The position numbers and the translations under genes are program-made. Shown piece after piece: positions 12,161 through 26,900 of a DNA stretch of 64,000 bases. The number at the start of each line of letters is the position of its first letter. Position 1 is the first letter of the stretch. Origin of the DNA: Lampris incognitus (taxonomy: Eukaryota; Chordata; Actinopteri; Lampriformes; Lampridae); contig NC_079213.1 of NCBI RefSeq assembly GCF_029633865.1, forward strand, positions 110,446,313 through 110,510,312, in the 5' to 3' direction. The notes below the pieces were generated by a model, which saw only the letters and a list, made by a program, of their open reading frames with translations, did not search any database and was not told where the DNA came from.

Positions 12161-15100
12161 GTAAGTTTACGACTCCACCTAGAACATTAAGCTATATGTA
12201 GGTGGTTTATGGCTCTTCTTGTAGCCCTCATGGACCCGCAGAGTATAAGTGCGTACATTAATGGCGGTACTACTGTGTGTTACTGTAAAATGAGCCGCTA
12301 ATAAATGTTTGTGTGGTGTGGACAGGGGGGATGGTGGGAGGGACAGTCACAGCCCCCTTGTGGAACAGTTCATTGCCAGGAAAGCGGATATCTTGTTCTC
12401 TCCCACATGGAAGACAGCCATTCCATGGGAAGAGGTGCTAGAGGAAGAGGAGGCTGCAGGTGTGTATTTACCTGTGTGAATGTGTTGCGGTGTAAGCGCA
12501 TACTAGTTAAAAATGTTATTGTGGTGGTTCAGAAATTCCATATGTTGGGCCACTCATGTATGAGTTGGTTCTGTACCGATTGATTTTTGCACCTGCTTGG
12601 AATGTCTTTTCTCTCTCTCAGAGCCCTATGCCATCATGCCACCGGTGGAGCTATTCATGGAGGTCTCCAATGAAGAGAGGAGGGCCATGCTGTACAGGGA
12701 TCTAGAGAGAGGGGACGCCGTGTTGGGCAGAATCAACAACATTAGAGAGTACGGCTTCTTCCTCACTCTGCTCTGCATAGCAGGAGGACTCGAAAGAGAC
12801 ATAGAGGACCTCGAAATTTCAGTAGGTGATTTAACTATACCACTTAGTGTACAACAGCAACTTCAGAATCAGAATCATGTTTATTGACTATGTAGGCTTG
12901 CACATACATGGAATTTGACCCTGGTTTCATGGCTCTCTCAGTGTATTTAACATAGAATAACAACACCACAACACAACAATCTTCAGCTGTATACACAACG
13001 TTATCAGTCACTTAAAAAATCGGACTAATTGGGACTACAGCGGCAGGAAATGATGAAACTATCCTCAATGCTGGAATTGAAGTTCCCTGATTAATTGCTC
13101 TTATGTGTGGAGAATTCCTTTCATCGTTTTTTTTTCTTCTTTTTTTTTTCTTATATATATATATATACACAGAACCTGTCCTACTCAAGTTTGGATGTGT
13201 TCATGACTATATTTTTGTGTCGTACCAGGGTAGGCACAAAAAACTGGGCCTGTCAGTTGGAGAGTTATATCAGGAGTTTTCAAGGTCTTTCAACTTGGAG
13301 TCTGTTTCAACCCTAAGCGAGTTGGCACATACTCAGCAGACTAGAAATATGCCCACATCCTTGTCCCTGGCCCATTGTTTGACTCACACTGAATAAGGCA
13401 TATTCGATGCAGTAATTTGAGCAATTTGATTGCAGTAAGATAGACATTGAGTGGTTCTCATGTTTCCTGTACTGTTGATGTTGTTAAAAATGACCTACGC
13501 TGTACAACTTTTCTAAGATGCAGCCTAGTTTTCTTTGAATATGATTTGGTCATTGTTTTTTTTTCTTCTAGGCTCTATGTCATATAAGAGAGATCCCTTC
13601 CACTGGCAGCCACGATGACCCTCTGTCCTACTACCAGATAGGGGACTTCATCAGAGGTTAGTTAATTTGAAGGTTCTGCCTGCTTACTGCAGCAGAGACT
13701 TGGAAAGGCTTCAGCTTGTCACTGTCAAATTAAACTTGTCTTGGGACTTATGCTCTATAATCCAGGTAAGGAAATCATCAACGTGTCCAGATGAACTGAT
13801 TCAACTTCCTGTGATACATTCAAGAGAATTGGCATTTGGTACTGGATGATGAATCATGGATAGAATACTTGGACAGTTCACTCCTCAAATTCTTAGCCCT
13901 CTTGGTGCTTTGTCTAATTTTTGTTTTTTTTCTGGAGGAAAATAAATCAAGTAAATAACAGCAGGGGTTGATGTTGAAGCTAATGAATGAAACCAAGTAA
14001 ATGTCTCATGGCCCTGCACTGCCCCACATTAACCTGAACTGCCCAGTCCGCGTCTGCCAATGTACAACTATGCATCTGTAACAAGGCATTAAAGATAGTG
14101 CAGTTGCATTGGCATAATAGACGGGTGATATAAGTATAATAACCCTATAGATATGGGCTATTCTGTGCATATAACAATTCTTCTTCTTCTTCTTCTTCTT
14201 CTTCTTCTGCTTTTTCCCTGTTGTACAGGGGTCGCCACAGCAGATTTTACAGTTTCCATCAAGACCCTGCGAAGGCATATAACATGCGTATAAAAATGAT
14301 TGTGCAATATTGCAGTGATGACAAATGTTTTTTGTTTAAGTCGCACAGTGTGAAATTAGAGCAGTTCTAAAGGGCTCATCACAAGATTAGCAGTAAAAAC
14401 GCTCGGCGCTGGCACTGTCATTCACTTCCTATGTGGCAAGCGTCGCCGCCAGATCTAGCGTTGCTGCTGCCCTGGGCACACGCTGGGAGACAACCTGGCG
14501 CTGTTCTCAAAGTTCAACTATATTCAACTTTGACCTTCGTGACGCTGACCTGCGATGCGCAACCAGTCACAGCATAGTTTCATATCGTAGCCGCAAAATG
14601 TAAAAAAAAAATAATGGAGGAGAAACTTGTTCTATTTGTGTCGGTGTATCCCGAATTATATAACATGACGCTTAAATCGTACCACGATCTGACTAAAAAG
14701 TCCGTGGCATGGAATGATGTCAGTTTGCCGATGGGACTACCAAGTTGGTTGACAGTTTTAAATAATTACATATTCGTATGCAGCCAGTCTGTATTCACTT
14801 CTATGAATGTACTAATTGGCGATGTGGTTAGCTACGGTCACTGGCTGATGCGGGCTGCAGTCCGAAATTGAACTCCTCTCTATTCTTTCCTGAATGCTGT
14901 CGTTTTAAAAACTCGACAGGGTGAATGTAGTGACCACCACTGCTGCTGGCACTGATGCTGATCATGTGACGGGGTCGCACCCAACCTGGTGTTGATGCTG
15001 ACGCTTTGCGCAGATGATGTGAAAGCAGCTTAATACATGAGTGTAAAGGGAGAGTTCTGTCTCCAGAGCTTGCCTTATCCACCCATGCAGATATCCACAT

Positions 15101-18100
15101 GAAAAAAAGGGTGAGATATTCTTATGAAATCCCATGTTGGTGAAGGGAACAGATGTGATGAGGAGGCGATGGGCAGGTATGGTGTCAAGGAGAGGAATGT
15201 GGAAGGACAGATGGTGGTGGATTTTGCGAAAAAGATGGAAATGGCTGTGGTGAATACATATTTCAAGAAGAGAAACACAGGGTGATGTATAATAGTGGAG
15301 GAAAGTGCACATAGTTGGACTATATCTTATGTAGGAGGTGCACTCTGAAAGGGTTTGGAGACTGCAACGTGGTGACGGGAGAACGTAGCTAGGCAGCATT
15401 GGATGGTGGTCTGTAGGATGACTTTGGAGACCAAGAAGAGGAAGAGCAAAGGCAGAGCCAAGGATCAAATAGTGGAAGTTGAAGAAGGAAGACTTGTGTG
15501 GAGTTCAGGGAGGAGTTAAGACAGGGACTGGGTGGTAGTGAAGAGTTGCCGGATGGCTGGGCAACCACTGCAGAAATAGTGAGGGCGCCAGCTAGGAAAG
15601 GACTTGGTGTGTCATCTGGACAGAGGAAGGAAGACAAGGAGACTTGGTGGTGGAATGAGGATGTACAGCAAAGTATATAGAGAAAGAGGTTGGCAAAGAA
15701 GAAGTGGGATAGTCGGAGCGATGAAAAAGTAGACAGGAGTACAAGGAGATGCAACATAAAGTGAAGAGAGAGGTGGCAAAGGAAAAGGCGTACGGTGAGT
15801 TGTATGAGAGGTTGGACACTAAGGAAGGAGAAAAGGACTTGTACTGATTGGTTAGACAAGGACTGAGCTGGGAAGGATGTGCAGCAGGTCAGGGTGGTGA
15901 AGGATAGAGATGGAAATGTGCTGACAAGCGAGGAGAGTGTGTTGAGAAGGTGGAAGGAGTACTTTGAGGAGTTGATGAAGGAAGAAAATAAGAGAGAGAA
16001 GGTTGGATGATGTGGGGATAGTGAATCAGGAAGTGCAGTGGATTAACAAGGAGGACGTGAGGGCAGCTATGAAGAGGATGAAGAGTGGAAAGGCAGTTGG
16101 TCCAGATGACATACCTGTGGAGGTATGGAGATGTTTAGGAGAGATGGCAGTGGGGGTTTTAACTAGGTTGTTTAACACAATCTTGGAAAGTGAGAGGATG
16201 CCCGAGGAGTGGAGAAGAAGCATACTGGTACCAATTTTCAAGAACAAGGTCGATGTGCAGAACAGTAGCAACTACAGAGGTATATATTTGATCAGCCACA
16301 GCATGAAGATATGGGAAAGAGTAACAGAAGCTAGGTTAAGAGGAGAGGTGATGATCAGCGAGCAGCAGTATGGTTTCATGCCATGAAAGAGCACCACAGA
16401 TGTGATGTTTGCTTTGAGAATGTTGATTGAGAAGTATAGAGAAGCAGAAGGAATCACATTGTGTCTTTGTGGATTTAGAGAAAGCATACGACGGGGTGCC
16501 GAGAGAGGAGGTGTGGTATTGTATGAGGAAGTCGGGAGTTGCAGAGAAGTATGTAGGAGTGGTGCAGGTGTGCAGTTGGAATGACAGATGGGTTCAAGGT
16601 GTTTTGGGGTTACATCAAGGATCGGCTCTGAGCCCTTTCTTGTTCGCAATGGTGATGGACAGGTTGACGGCCGATACCAGTCAGGAGTCTCCGTGGACTA
16701 TGCTGTTTGTGGATGACATTGTGATCTGTAGCGAGAGTAGGGCGCAGGTTGAGGAAAGCCTGGAGAGGTGGAGGTATGCACTGGAGAGAAGAGGAATGAA
16801 AGTCAGTAGGAGCAAGACGGAATACATATGTGTGAATGAGAGGGAGGAGAGTGGAATGGTGAGGATGCAAAGAGTAGAGGTGATGAAGTTGAATGAGTTT
16901 AAATACTTGGGGTCAACTGTTCAAAGTAATTGGGATTGCGGAAGAGAGGTGAAGAAGAGAGTGCAGGCAGGGTGGAGTGGGTGGAGAAGAGTGTCAGGAG
17001 TGATGTGTGACAGAAGGGTACCAGCAAGAGATAAAGGAAAGGTTTACAAGATGGTAGTGAGACCAGCTATGTTATATGGTTTGGAGACAGTGGCACTGAT
17101 GAAAAGACAGGAGGCGGAGGTGGAGTTGGCAGACTTGAAGATGCTAAGATTTTCAATGGGAGTGATGAAGAAGGACAGGATTAGGAGCGAGTATATTAGA
17201 GGGACAGCTGAGGTTGGACGGTTTGGAGACAAAGCAAGAGAGGCAAGATTGAAATGGTGTGGACGCGTGTGGAGGAGAGATGCTGGGTATATTGGAAGAA
17301 GGATGCTGAATATGGAGCTGCCGTGGAAGAGGAAAAGAGGAAGGTCAAAGAGGAGGTTGGATGTGGTGAGGGAGGACATGCAGGTGGCTGCCATGACAGA
17401 GGAAGTTGCAGAGGACAAGAAGAGATGGAAACCGATGATCTGCTGCGGTGACCCTTAACAGGAGCAGCCGAATTGGTAGTAGATATTAATATGAATTCCT
17501 CACTCTGTTTCCTTTTAGGTGGAGTGAAAGATATTGATCGCTTCCAGGAGAAGATCATGGTATCCCTCCACCCCTCCTCTCTCTCCCCCAGTCTACAGCA
17601 CGTTAAGCTGGGTGTCATTGCCAGGGAGGAGCTGCCCATACACTACAGGTGACCCACACTCTTCCAAATATTCTGCAGTGTCACGAGATCACGTGACATG
17701 TCCTGATTTCTGCAAGTGAGAGATTTTCTCAGCTCAACATTTGATACATTGACCTTGACGTTTCCCTGACCCGAACCGTGTACTGACCCTAACCGTGATC
17801 CTGTTTCTTTTTTTGTTTTTTGGATTTCCCCCCCGTTTTCTCCCCAATTGTATCTGGCCAATTATCCCACTCTTCCGAGCTTGCGCAGTCACTGCTCCAT
17901 CCCCTCTGCCGATCCGGGGACGGCTGCAGACTACCACATGCTTCCTCCGATACATGTGGAGTCACCAGCCACTTCTTTTCACCTGACAGTGAGGAGTTTC
18001 TCCAGGGGGACGTAGCGCGTGGGAGGATCATTCTATTCCCTCCAGATCCCCCTCCCACCTGAATAGGCGCCCCGTCCGATCAGAGGAGGCGTTAGTGTAG

Positions 18101-21100
18101 CAACCAGGACACATACCCACATCTGGCTTTCCACCCGCTGTCACCGCCAATTGTGTCTGTAGGGACACCTGACCAGGCTGGATGTAACGCGGGGATTCGA
18201 ACCGACGATCCCCGTGTTGGTAGGCAATGGAATAGACTGCTACGCTACGTGGACGCCCCCACCTTGGCCCTGTTTCTAACATGAATCTGAGTCGATATGA
18301 TTTGACAGCCAAGGGTGATCGTATCAAAAATTAATCTGAGATTTCTCGCGTACAGAACTCAGAACAACCTTATCACCTTCACACTCACATACTGTATTTC
18401 TCTTTTCAAAAATACCACAGTGGAAGAGGACAGCAAGCTCTGCTGTTTTATGCAATAATCATTTATCATACATTTAACCAACAAGTCAAAGTTGGAGACC
18501 ATACATGCAATTATTTTCCAACAGCTGTTTCTCCACTTGTGGTTTCTGTCAATTTTGAATTATGCGTGACCAGCTAAATGATGGACTATTGGGCTATACT
18601 GCAGAGACTGATAATACTTCCATACGACACATGACCTGGAAAATAAACTTCAAGATTACAGCTGAGATCAGGTCAAAGCTCTGCTCTGCTCTGCTTGGTG
18701 TGAAAGTTTAATTCTGAGAAAATAGAAATAAAATGAGATGTGTATTATGTGTGTTATGCTAACTGGGATGAAAAGTGAAACCACTTTTCCTGTTCTCCCT
18801 GCAGCCGTGCCTTGTATGCCTCCAAGGACACCAGCGAAACGTACGAGCATCTTCTGGGAAGTTGCCATGGTTACCAGAACCCCTCTGTCGTGGACTACCT
18901 GCTGAGGAAGGTGGGGGTTAGCGACTCCCAACCGCCATCACTAATGAGAGGACTGCAGAGGTAAATCTGTTGGCTGGCTTTTTCATTGACTGGCCGCATG
19001 CTCAGGAAGACTGTGAAATGTTCTGTCCTGTTAGCATCACTGATGATTGGCCTACTGGTTTGCAGCCCGACTCATGGCTGACTGGTTCAAGAAAGAGGTG
19101 GTCACGTCAAATTTAGCTGCCCCACACCATCAAAAATGAGGAAAAACTTGGGTTTTCATGGCTTGCTACCCGGTTTACTATTCATTGATATACTATTTAT
19201 TGATTGGTTGGTTGATTGATTGATTTATGGGGATGCTGGCTGACTGATTTTTGCTCACTGGGTTGGTAAGGGTAGAATGAGGTACTCTCCTGACCTTTTT
19301 ACTGTCTGCGTCACTGGTTACATGGTTTGAAAGGTGGCGGTAACTTGTGAGAGGAAATCTATGGCCTAACATATTTGTTACGACAATTCCACGTTGATGA
19401 ATGAATACTTTCAACGCCATTACCACCTTTGATGAGCTTGATTCCTTTCTTTGCCCCTCTTTTCCGCAGTAAGCATTTTCTGGAGGAAGACTTTGCCTCA
19501 ACAATTAGGAAGAAGCAGTCTGCATCCTGGGCTCTGAAGTGGTAAGTCTCTATTTAAGTAATACTTGGATGAAGCAACACCTGTGACAATGAGATCCTCT
19601 GGAATTCCAGAGACCTGGCTAAGGCCCATGGTCTAGCTTTTTGTTGAGGTACCTTAGTGGGACTTGAAAGGATGATTAACAACGTATTGGGATAGAAACA
19701 CTAGAATAAACCTACTTAACCACCCTGGGATTAAAATCTTTTTATGTTATTTCAGTTTTCGATATAAACTAGCTTTGTCGTCCTCGACTTTGGTGATCTG
19801 TCTCTGTCCATCTGCCCCTTTTCTCTGTCTCTCTGTGTCTGTCTGCCCATCTTTAAAGTTATTTTTTTCTTCCCTGTGGAGTTTTTTTGTCATCTGGATC
19901 ATAGTTTGAAGACGTGCGGGTGTCGTCCATTTGTTCCTCCTGTATCTACCTGTGCCCTCTTGAGACCGTATCTTTGATTTCAGGGCTTAACAGCTAAACT
20001 TGACCTCATCCGTTGCCTTTTCCCTTTCAGCGTGCGTGCTGGGGTGGAACACTTCAAGCACGGTCGCCCTGTGGAAGCGATGAATGAGTACAATAAAGCC
20101 TTGGAGATCGACACTAATAATGTGGAGGCTCTGGTGGCGCGCGGAGCACTGTGAGTTGATTATTTTGATTTAATTCTGCGATCCTGAAGATCATAGATTG
20201 TGAAACTTGCTGACACCTACCGTTGTTTTGGTAGTTGCGTTGGTGTTTGACCACTCCAGATCCCAGAGATCCATTCAAAATAAAACAGAGTTGCCTTGCA
20301 CACCCCGTGCATGGGGTGTGAAAGACAACTCTGCCTTGCACACACCCATGTGCAAGGCAAATGGCAGTTGGCATTGTAGACAAATTTTTTGTCTTTTTTG
20401 GATTTTCCCCCTTTTTCTCCCCAATTGTTCTTGGGGAGAAAAAAATTTGTACCCGGCCAATTACCCCACTCTTCCGAGCCGTCCCGGTCGCTGCTCCACC
20501 CCCTCTGCTGATCCGGGGAGGGCTGCAGACTACCACATGTCTCCACCGGTACATGTGGAGTCGCCAGCCGCTTCTTTTCACTTGACAGTGAGGAGTTTAA
20601 CCAGGGGGACGTAGTGCGTGGGAGGATCACGCTGTTCCCCCTTCCCCCCAAACAGGCGCCCCGACTGACCAGAGGAGGCGGTAGTGCAGCAACCAGGACA
20701 CATACCCACATCCGGCTTCCCATCCACAGACACGACCACTTGTGTCTGTAGGGACGCCCGACCACACGGGGATTCGAACCGGCGATCCCCATGTTGGTAG
20801 GCAACGGAATAGACCGCCACGCCACCCGGACACCCCCTATCATTCTTAACTTTTAAATCACAAGTGAAGACACAAGAAAAGAAAGGAGTGAAGAGGCAAT
20901 TAAGTAAATGTCAAAGGTTTTAAACAGCAGCATGACAAGAGAATTTCTTGTAAGTTGTGTAAGGTTTATCTGTGGCGTCTCCAAATGTTAAAACATTTAT
21001 TGAAAGCCTATGATTTATAATCTAGTTTTAAAATCTATTTAGGCAAGCCCTCTCCTCAACAGTCATGTCTTTTCTACTCTGTGACAAAAGATGATGTGGG

Positions 21101-23873
21101 TCTGTTGTGTCCTGTATGTGGGTATGTGTCCTGGTCGCTGCACTAGCACCTCCTCTGTTCGGGGGGGGGGACAGGGGGGGATTAGCGTAATCCTCCCACG
21201 CGCTACGTCCCCCCGGTGAAACTTCTCACTGTCAGGTGAAAAGAAGCGGCTGACGACTCCACATGTATGGGAGGAGGCATGTGGTAGTCTGCAGCCCTCC
21301 CCGGATCGGCAGAGGGGGTGGAGCAGCTACCGGGACAGCTCGGAAGAGTGGGGTAATTGGCCGGGTACAACTGGGAGAAAAGGGAGGGGGGGGGGATACA
21401 AAAAAAAAAGAAGTTAAGGATGATTACAATGCACACTGCTCAGTTCGCCGTCTGTCTGCTCAAGCTGGCTTATTTGAATTTACTGGAATATTATTGTGGT
21501 GAGGTAATTTGAAATATTCAGTGTTAATAAAATGTTTTTTAAAAAGTCACACCCTGAGCTGATCAGCCATGTAAAAAGAAATTATGCTGCACTGTGAAAA
21601 TTGTATTCCAGTAACCTTACACAGCTGTTGAATTCTCTTGTCAGTGTAGACCATTAACAGCATTTCAGCTGGAAACTAAATCATCCAGCGGGATTTGATG
21701 TGTTTCTACATGTTCGACACGTGTTTCTATATTTGGAGCAAGTTCTGAAAATGCTCTTTCTCATGATTTTAGTCATCAGAACAACTCACCAGAAATCTCC
21801 TTTTACAAGAAGTTTGGACCAACAAGCTTTTCCTGTACTTTCAGATGCGGGAGTGTTAATATAGGGGTAGCACGAATCAGAACAGCAGGTCAAAATCTTA
21901 AATATTTTCCAAGCCTAGTCTATAGTAAAAATAGTACTAGGAATGTAGTTATACTGTGGTGATAGCTACCGTGACTAAAACGATCATTTCTCAATGTGGA
22001 TGTTATTTTCTTAACCCTAATGTGTTACACACTGCATCTATTCCTAGGTACGCAAACAAAGGCAGCATAATGAAGGCTATATCAGACTTCGAGTTGGGGC
22101 TGGAGAGCTGTCCGGACCACCGCAACGCCAAGAAGTACCTCTGCCAGACGCTGGTGGAGAGAGGAAAGCAGTGAGTAGTGCTTGTGTGTGTGTGTATATG
22201 TGTATGTGTGTGTTGGGGGGGGGGGGGCATGATCAGTACTAGTGCAGGTTTCGTGGTTAAGATAGTTCAGACTTACTCTAAAGAATGCAAAAACTGAACT
22301 TGGCAAGGCACAAAAAAAAAAATTCTCATCAACATGTTCGGCACAAGGCCTGAGCAAGACTCTCAGACGTGTTATGCCCACTGCAGCCTTGTATACCTAA
22401 CATGTGTACTCTAAGCACGTTGGATGAAACTATGACCTACCTTTTGCGCCAGATGTTGGTTGCAGGAATACGTTGCTTCCTTTACTTACGGTTACAATGA
22501 CTTTTTATTGCAGGGTTACACGAGGTTTTCTAGTTCACTGTGTCAGTACCCTGCATTGACCACATTTATAACTCCTTTAAAATGGTGTATCTTTGGGGCG
22601 TCCGGGTAGCGTAGCGGTCTATTCCGTTGCCTACCGACATGAGGATCGCCGGTTCGAATCCCCGTGTTATCTCCGGCTTGATCAGGCGTCCCTGCAGACA
22701 TAATTGGCCGTGTCTGCGGGAGGGAAGCCGGATGTGGGTATGTGTCCTGATCGCTGCACTAGCGCCTCCTCTGGTCGGTAGGAGCGCCTGTTCGGGGGGG
22801 AGGGGGAACTGGGGAGAATAGCGTGATCCTCCCACACGCTACGTCCCCCTGGTGAAACTCCACACTGTCAAGTGAAAAGAAGCGGAGGAGACATGTGGTA
22901 GTCTGCAGCCCTGCCCGGATCAGCAGAGAGGAGGGAGGCAGAGAGAGAGCAGCGACTGGGGCAGCTCGGAAGAGTGGGGTAATTAGCTGGGTACAATTGG
23001 GGAGAAAAAGGGGGGGGGGGTTGGATCTTTTGGCTGCACTAATACGGAAAAAGGACAGAAATGCAATTTTTCAATTGCACTGGGTGAACTCTGATGCAGT
23101 GTTGTAGTCGAGTCACTAAATCTCGAGGTCGAGTCTGAGTCCCCAAAGAAGAGTCCGAGTCAAGTCCCCATTACCTGAGTCCGAGTCCAAGTCATCAAGG
23201 TTGAGTCTGAGTCGAGTTCCAAGATGGGCTCCAGTGTGCCACTCTGGCACCGTAAAATCCGCATGTAGGTGTAACACGCGTGTCTGCCCTGGCTCCAAAT
23301 TGAATAATGTTACGGCGTTAATATAGCTATCAATATCTTATGCCAAATTATTAGGGCCTATTACAAAAAACTAACAAAAACAAAAAAAACAGTCTTATCA
23401 ATTAACAAGTCCGAGTCCTCATCTCCAATTTCCGAGTCCAAATGGAGTCAGTGCTCGAGTCCGAGTCACCAGTGCTCAAGTCCAAGTCGAGTCATCAGTC
23501 CTGAAAATCAGGACTGGAGTCAGACTTGAGTCTGAGTCCTGGACTCGAGTACTACAACACCGCTCTGATGACACATTAATTTCTTCGAAGCAGGAAGGCA
23601 GCCGTCAAGGAAGTAGAAAGGAAGGAAGTAGAACAGGCTAACTGGCATCACCGATTAATCTGTTGGCAACCTGTGACCAAAGCGATTTTCTTTGACATTT
23701 ACTACACATGTGCGTGTGTGTACTCCCCAGGCTTGAGGAACAGGAGAAACTAGTAACAGCAGAGGGCTTGTACCGGAGAGCCCTGTCTCTAGATGACTCA
23801 TACCCCGAGGCCCAGGAAGCCCTGCGCAAAATCACAGACACAATACAGGTGAGCTGGCCGCAACACACACACA

Positions 23874-23923
<50 letters not shown>

Positions 23924-26900
23924 TTCCTTCCATTTTAGCTAGATAACCATGAGTGTGTCTACACTTGTAAAAAGATGCATTTAGGGTAGAATGAAGGGAA
24001 ATGTTTTATGTCTGAATCTACAAGTAGGCCATTACTATATGAGTAATATGTTAATTCTAGTACAGGAGTGGCTTGGTGTCCCTTCAATGAAATAAAAAAA
24101 GTGTATATATTTGTATCGGAATCAGCAATCGGACAAAATGTGTTTGAAAATATCATCATATTGAATATCAGCAAAATTCTAATATCGTGCATCCCTAACA
24201 ACGCACACATGCACACTGAAATACTGCTAATCTGAATTTCGACTAATTCATCTTCCTTCATTTGACAAAAAACACACACAAACTAGCTGAGCTTGCATTA
24301 TAGGTAAGGCTCAGCGTTTTCAGTTTTTACCCATTTTCACCGAAAAATACCCAGATTTTTAAACTGATTTTCACCTGGATTTTATGTTTCCACGGATCCA
24401 AAAGTTGTTCCTGTTCGTGTGAGGACATGTAACAGTGTCCTCTTTTGGTGAAATTCGGCATGCTGGATGGCTTTGAAAAATAAAAACCGAAACTGCTGAG
24501 CCTTGATTATAGGCTTATCCTTAATACTTTTACATTTTCCCATATTTAACTTTTCATTCATTCATTTTCCAATCTGCTTATCCTAATTAGGGTCGTGGGG
24601 TGCTGGAGCCTATCCCAGCACTCATTGGGCGGAAACAACATAACATAACAACATATATCAATAAAATGAGTTAACGCTGTAAAATTTTTCTCAAGTTAAA
24701 GATGAACATTTGCGCAAAATTGTGCCCCATTGTACTGAGCTCAACACTGGACTGCCAGAAGGCCACAGCAGCTCTGTTGACACTGTACACGTGGCTGGCC
24801 CAAGTAAAAGTAGACCTGTCTGATCAAATCACATCGGTTTAACTTCCACAACTTCTCAGCTCTTCACTTCAGCTGAAGTGTGAGCGTATCAAAACACCCA
24901 CGTGAGATACGGATCAGGAACTTGTCAACAGTTAAGCCCATGGGTCCTTATTTCTGAGGGAATTTTTTTTTTTAGCAGGCTCCAAGGTAGCGGGCAGGCA
25001 CAGATAACGCCAGGACAACTGACTTGGCTTTAGGTACGAGTCGACCCTGGCTGATAGGGAGGCGTGACTCGTTTGTGAAACTCCAGTTCACATTGGCCGG
25101 TTGAGTTTCCATAATCTCCACCTGGGCTTGAGCTGGCTTTTGCTTCCTTGGCTGCAGACTGCTGCTCCCGTTACATTTGTGGCCACTGCTGTCGTTATTT
25201 TTGTGGATGTAGCCAATGGCGAGCCTTATTGGCACTGATTTTAGTTTAAAAGACTTTGAAAGACACATCATTAGACATGTTAAACACAAAAATATCGGTG
25301 CAGCCTTCACACTTGGTCTTGATGCAGAAATAGTGGACATACAAAAATAGGGAATGTGCTCAGACACAAAGAAATGCAGACAGACCGATGCATACCTACC
25401 TAGCAGACACACACACACACAAGCCATGGTTTGTAATACTGATGAAGTGTTTTGGTGTGTGTGTGTGTCTGTGTGACCCCGGGACTCTGCTCTTGGACCC
25501 TGCGATGCCAACGACCTGGTCACCTCCACATCGTGATGGAAACAAACATCCAAACCTTGTCAACGCTGTTGCTGGGGACTGGTCTCTGCCATGTTCCTGG
25601 TCTCCATACGGTAACCGTTCAACCCTGTTTTCGCTGTGGAAAACCAATGCTGTGTCTGTCTGTCTCTCTCTCTCTCTGTACCTCTGCTCACCCCCTGTCT
25701 GTCTCTACACCGACAATCTGGCTCTCGGATCACACCGCTTTAATGCACTGTATATGTGTGTGCTGTAAAACTCTCCGTTCTCTCCTCCCAATCTTCTGTA
25801 TGGACACTTTCCTATGCTTTTCCTTGCGCTCATCCCTCTCTTTCTATCTCTATCTAATCCTTTTACTTGAATTCCTCTTCGTCATCCTCCCGTATCTGAA
25901 TGACTGAATGAATAAATGGATGAATGACATGCGGTTTTGGGGTCTTTGTTCCGTGCCTGGTATCCCACACGGTGTATGATTTTTATATGGATAAATTGCC
26001 TCTGTGCGCACTGTGGGCTGCTGTTGTACTGGCTTTGCCTGGCTGCCTTGTAAAGAAATCGATTCGCCTGCGAGAGGAGGCCCTGGCAAAGGAAGAAGAG
26101 AAAGCTAAGACCAGCCAGACGAGTGCTGAGAAATTGCGTAAGATTTTAAAAGAAGAAAAGAGGTGAGTTGGTTCTGATTGTTCCATGTAAGGTAAATATT
26201 GTGTCATATTGTTAAGTACTGGTAAATACTCTGTCCTGTACACACTGACAAGTGCATGCCACTCAGTCCAGACTGGCTGTACTCAAGTTAGCAGATATTG
26301 GGAAAATTAAAGCACCTTAAACATGAGTAACTTAACATGCAAAGGATGCACATGACTCCACACCGTCTCTGCATTCAGGACTGGACTGTCAGTATGCGTC
26401 CTCTCTCTGTTTAGGATGAAAAGGAAACGGAAAAAATCAACCACGTCCTCCTCTTCGTCTTCCTCCAGACGGTCCTCCTCTTCCTCCTCGTCCTCCTCTT
26501 CTTCCTCCTCCTCCTCAGGCAGGAGGTCCAAAAAGAGGAAGAAGAAGAAGCGAAGCAGGTCGGAAAAGAAGAGCAGCCGCCGTCGCAGGGTCTCCTCTGG
26601 GGACAACCGGAAGAGTAAGGGCGAGGGGAGGAGAGGGCGAGAGGGTAAAGGGAGAGAGGATGTGAAAGAGGAGGAGGAGGAGTGGTACCCTGCTCCCCCA
26701 AACACCTCCGCCACCTTTCTCAACCAGAGCGGAGGTCCATGGTTGGGGGAGAAAGATGAGGAGAGGGAGGTGGAAGACAAGAGGATCTGTCAGCTCTACT
26801 CGCTGTCGGCAGCCTCGGAGGATGAGTCCTTTGACACCTCCCCCCGCACGGACAGCAGCAAAAAGAGCAGCAGGGGGAGGCGGAGGAGTAAATGCAGTCG

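Noticed and set aside
15389-17639. Minus-strand frames of 75-156 codons in TTC14 intron 4
   Set aside because: Antisense shadows of the sense-oriented LINE reverse transcriptase.
22600-22680. Possible tRNA gene at the head of a SINE
   Set aside because: The same head is repeated in family S SINE copies with a long non-tRNA body.
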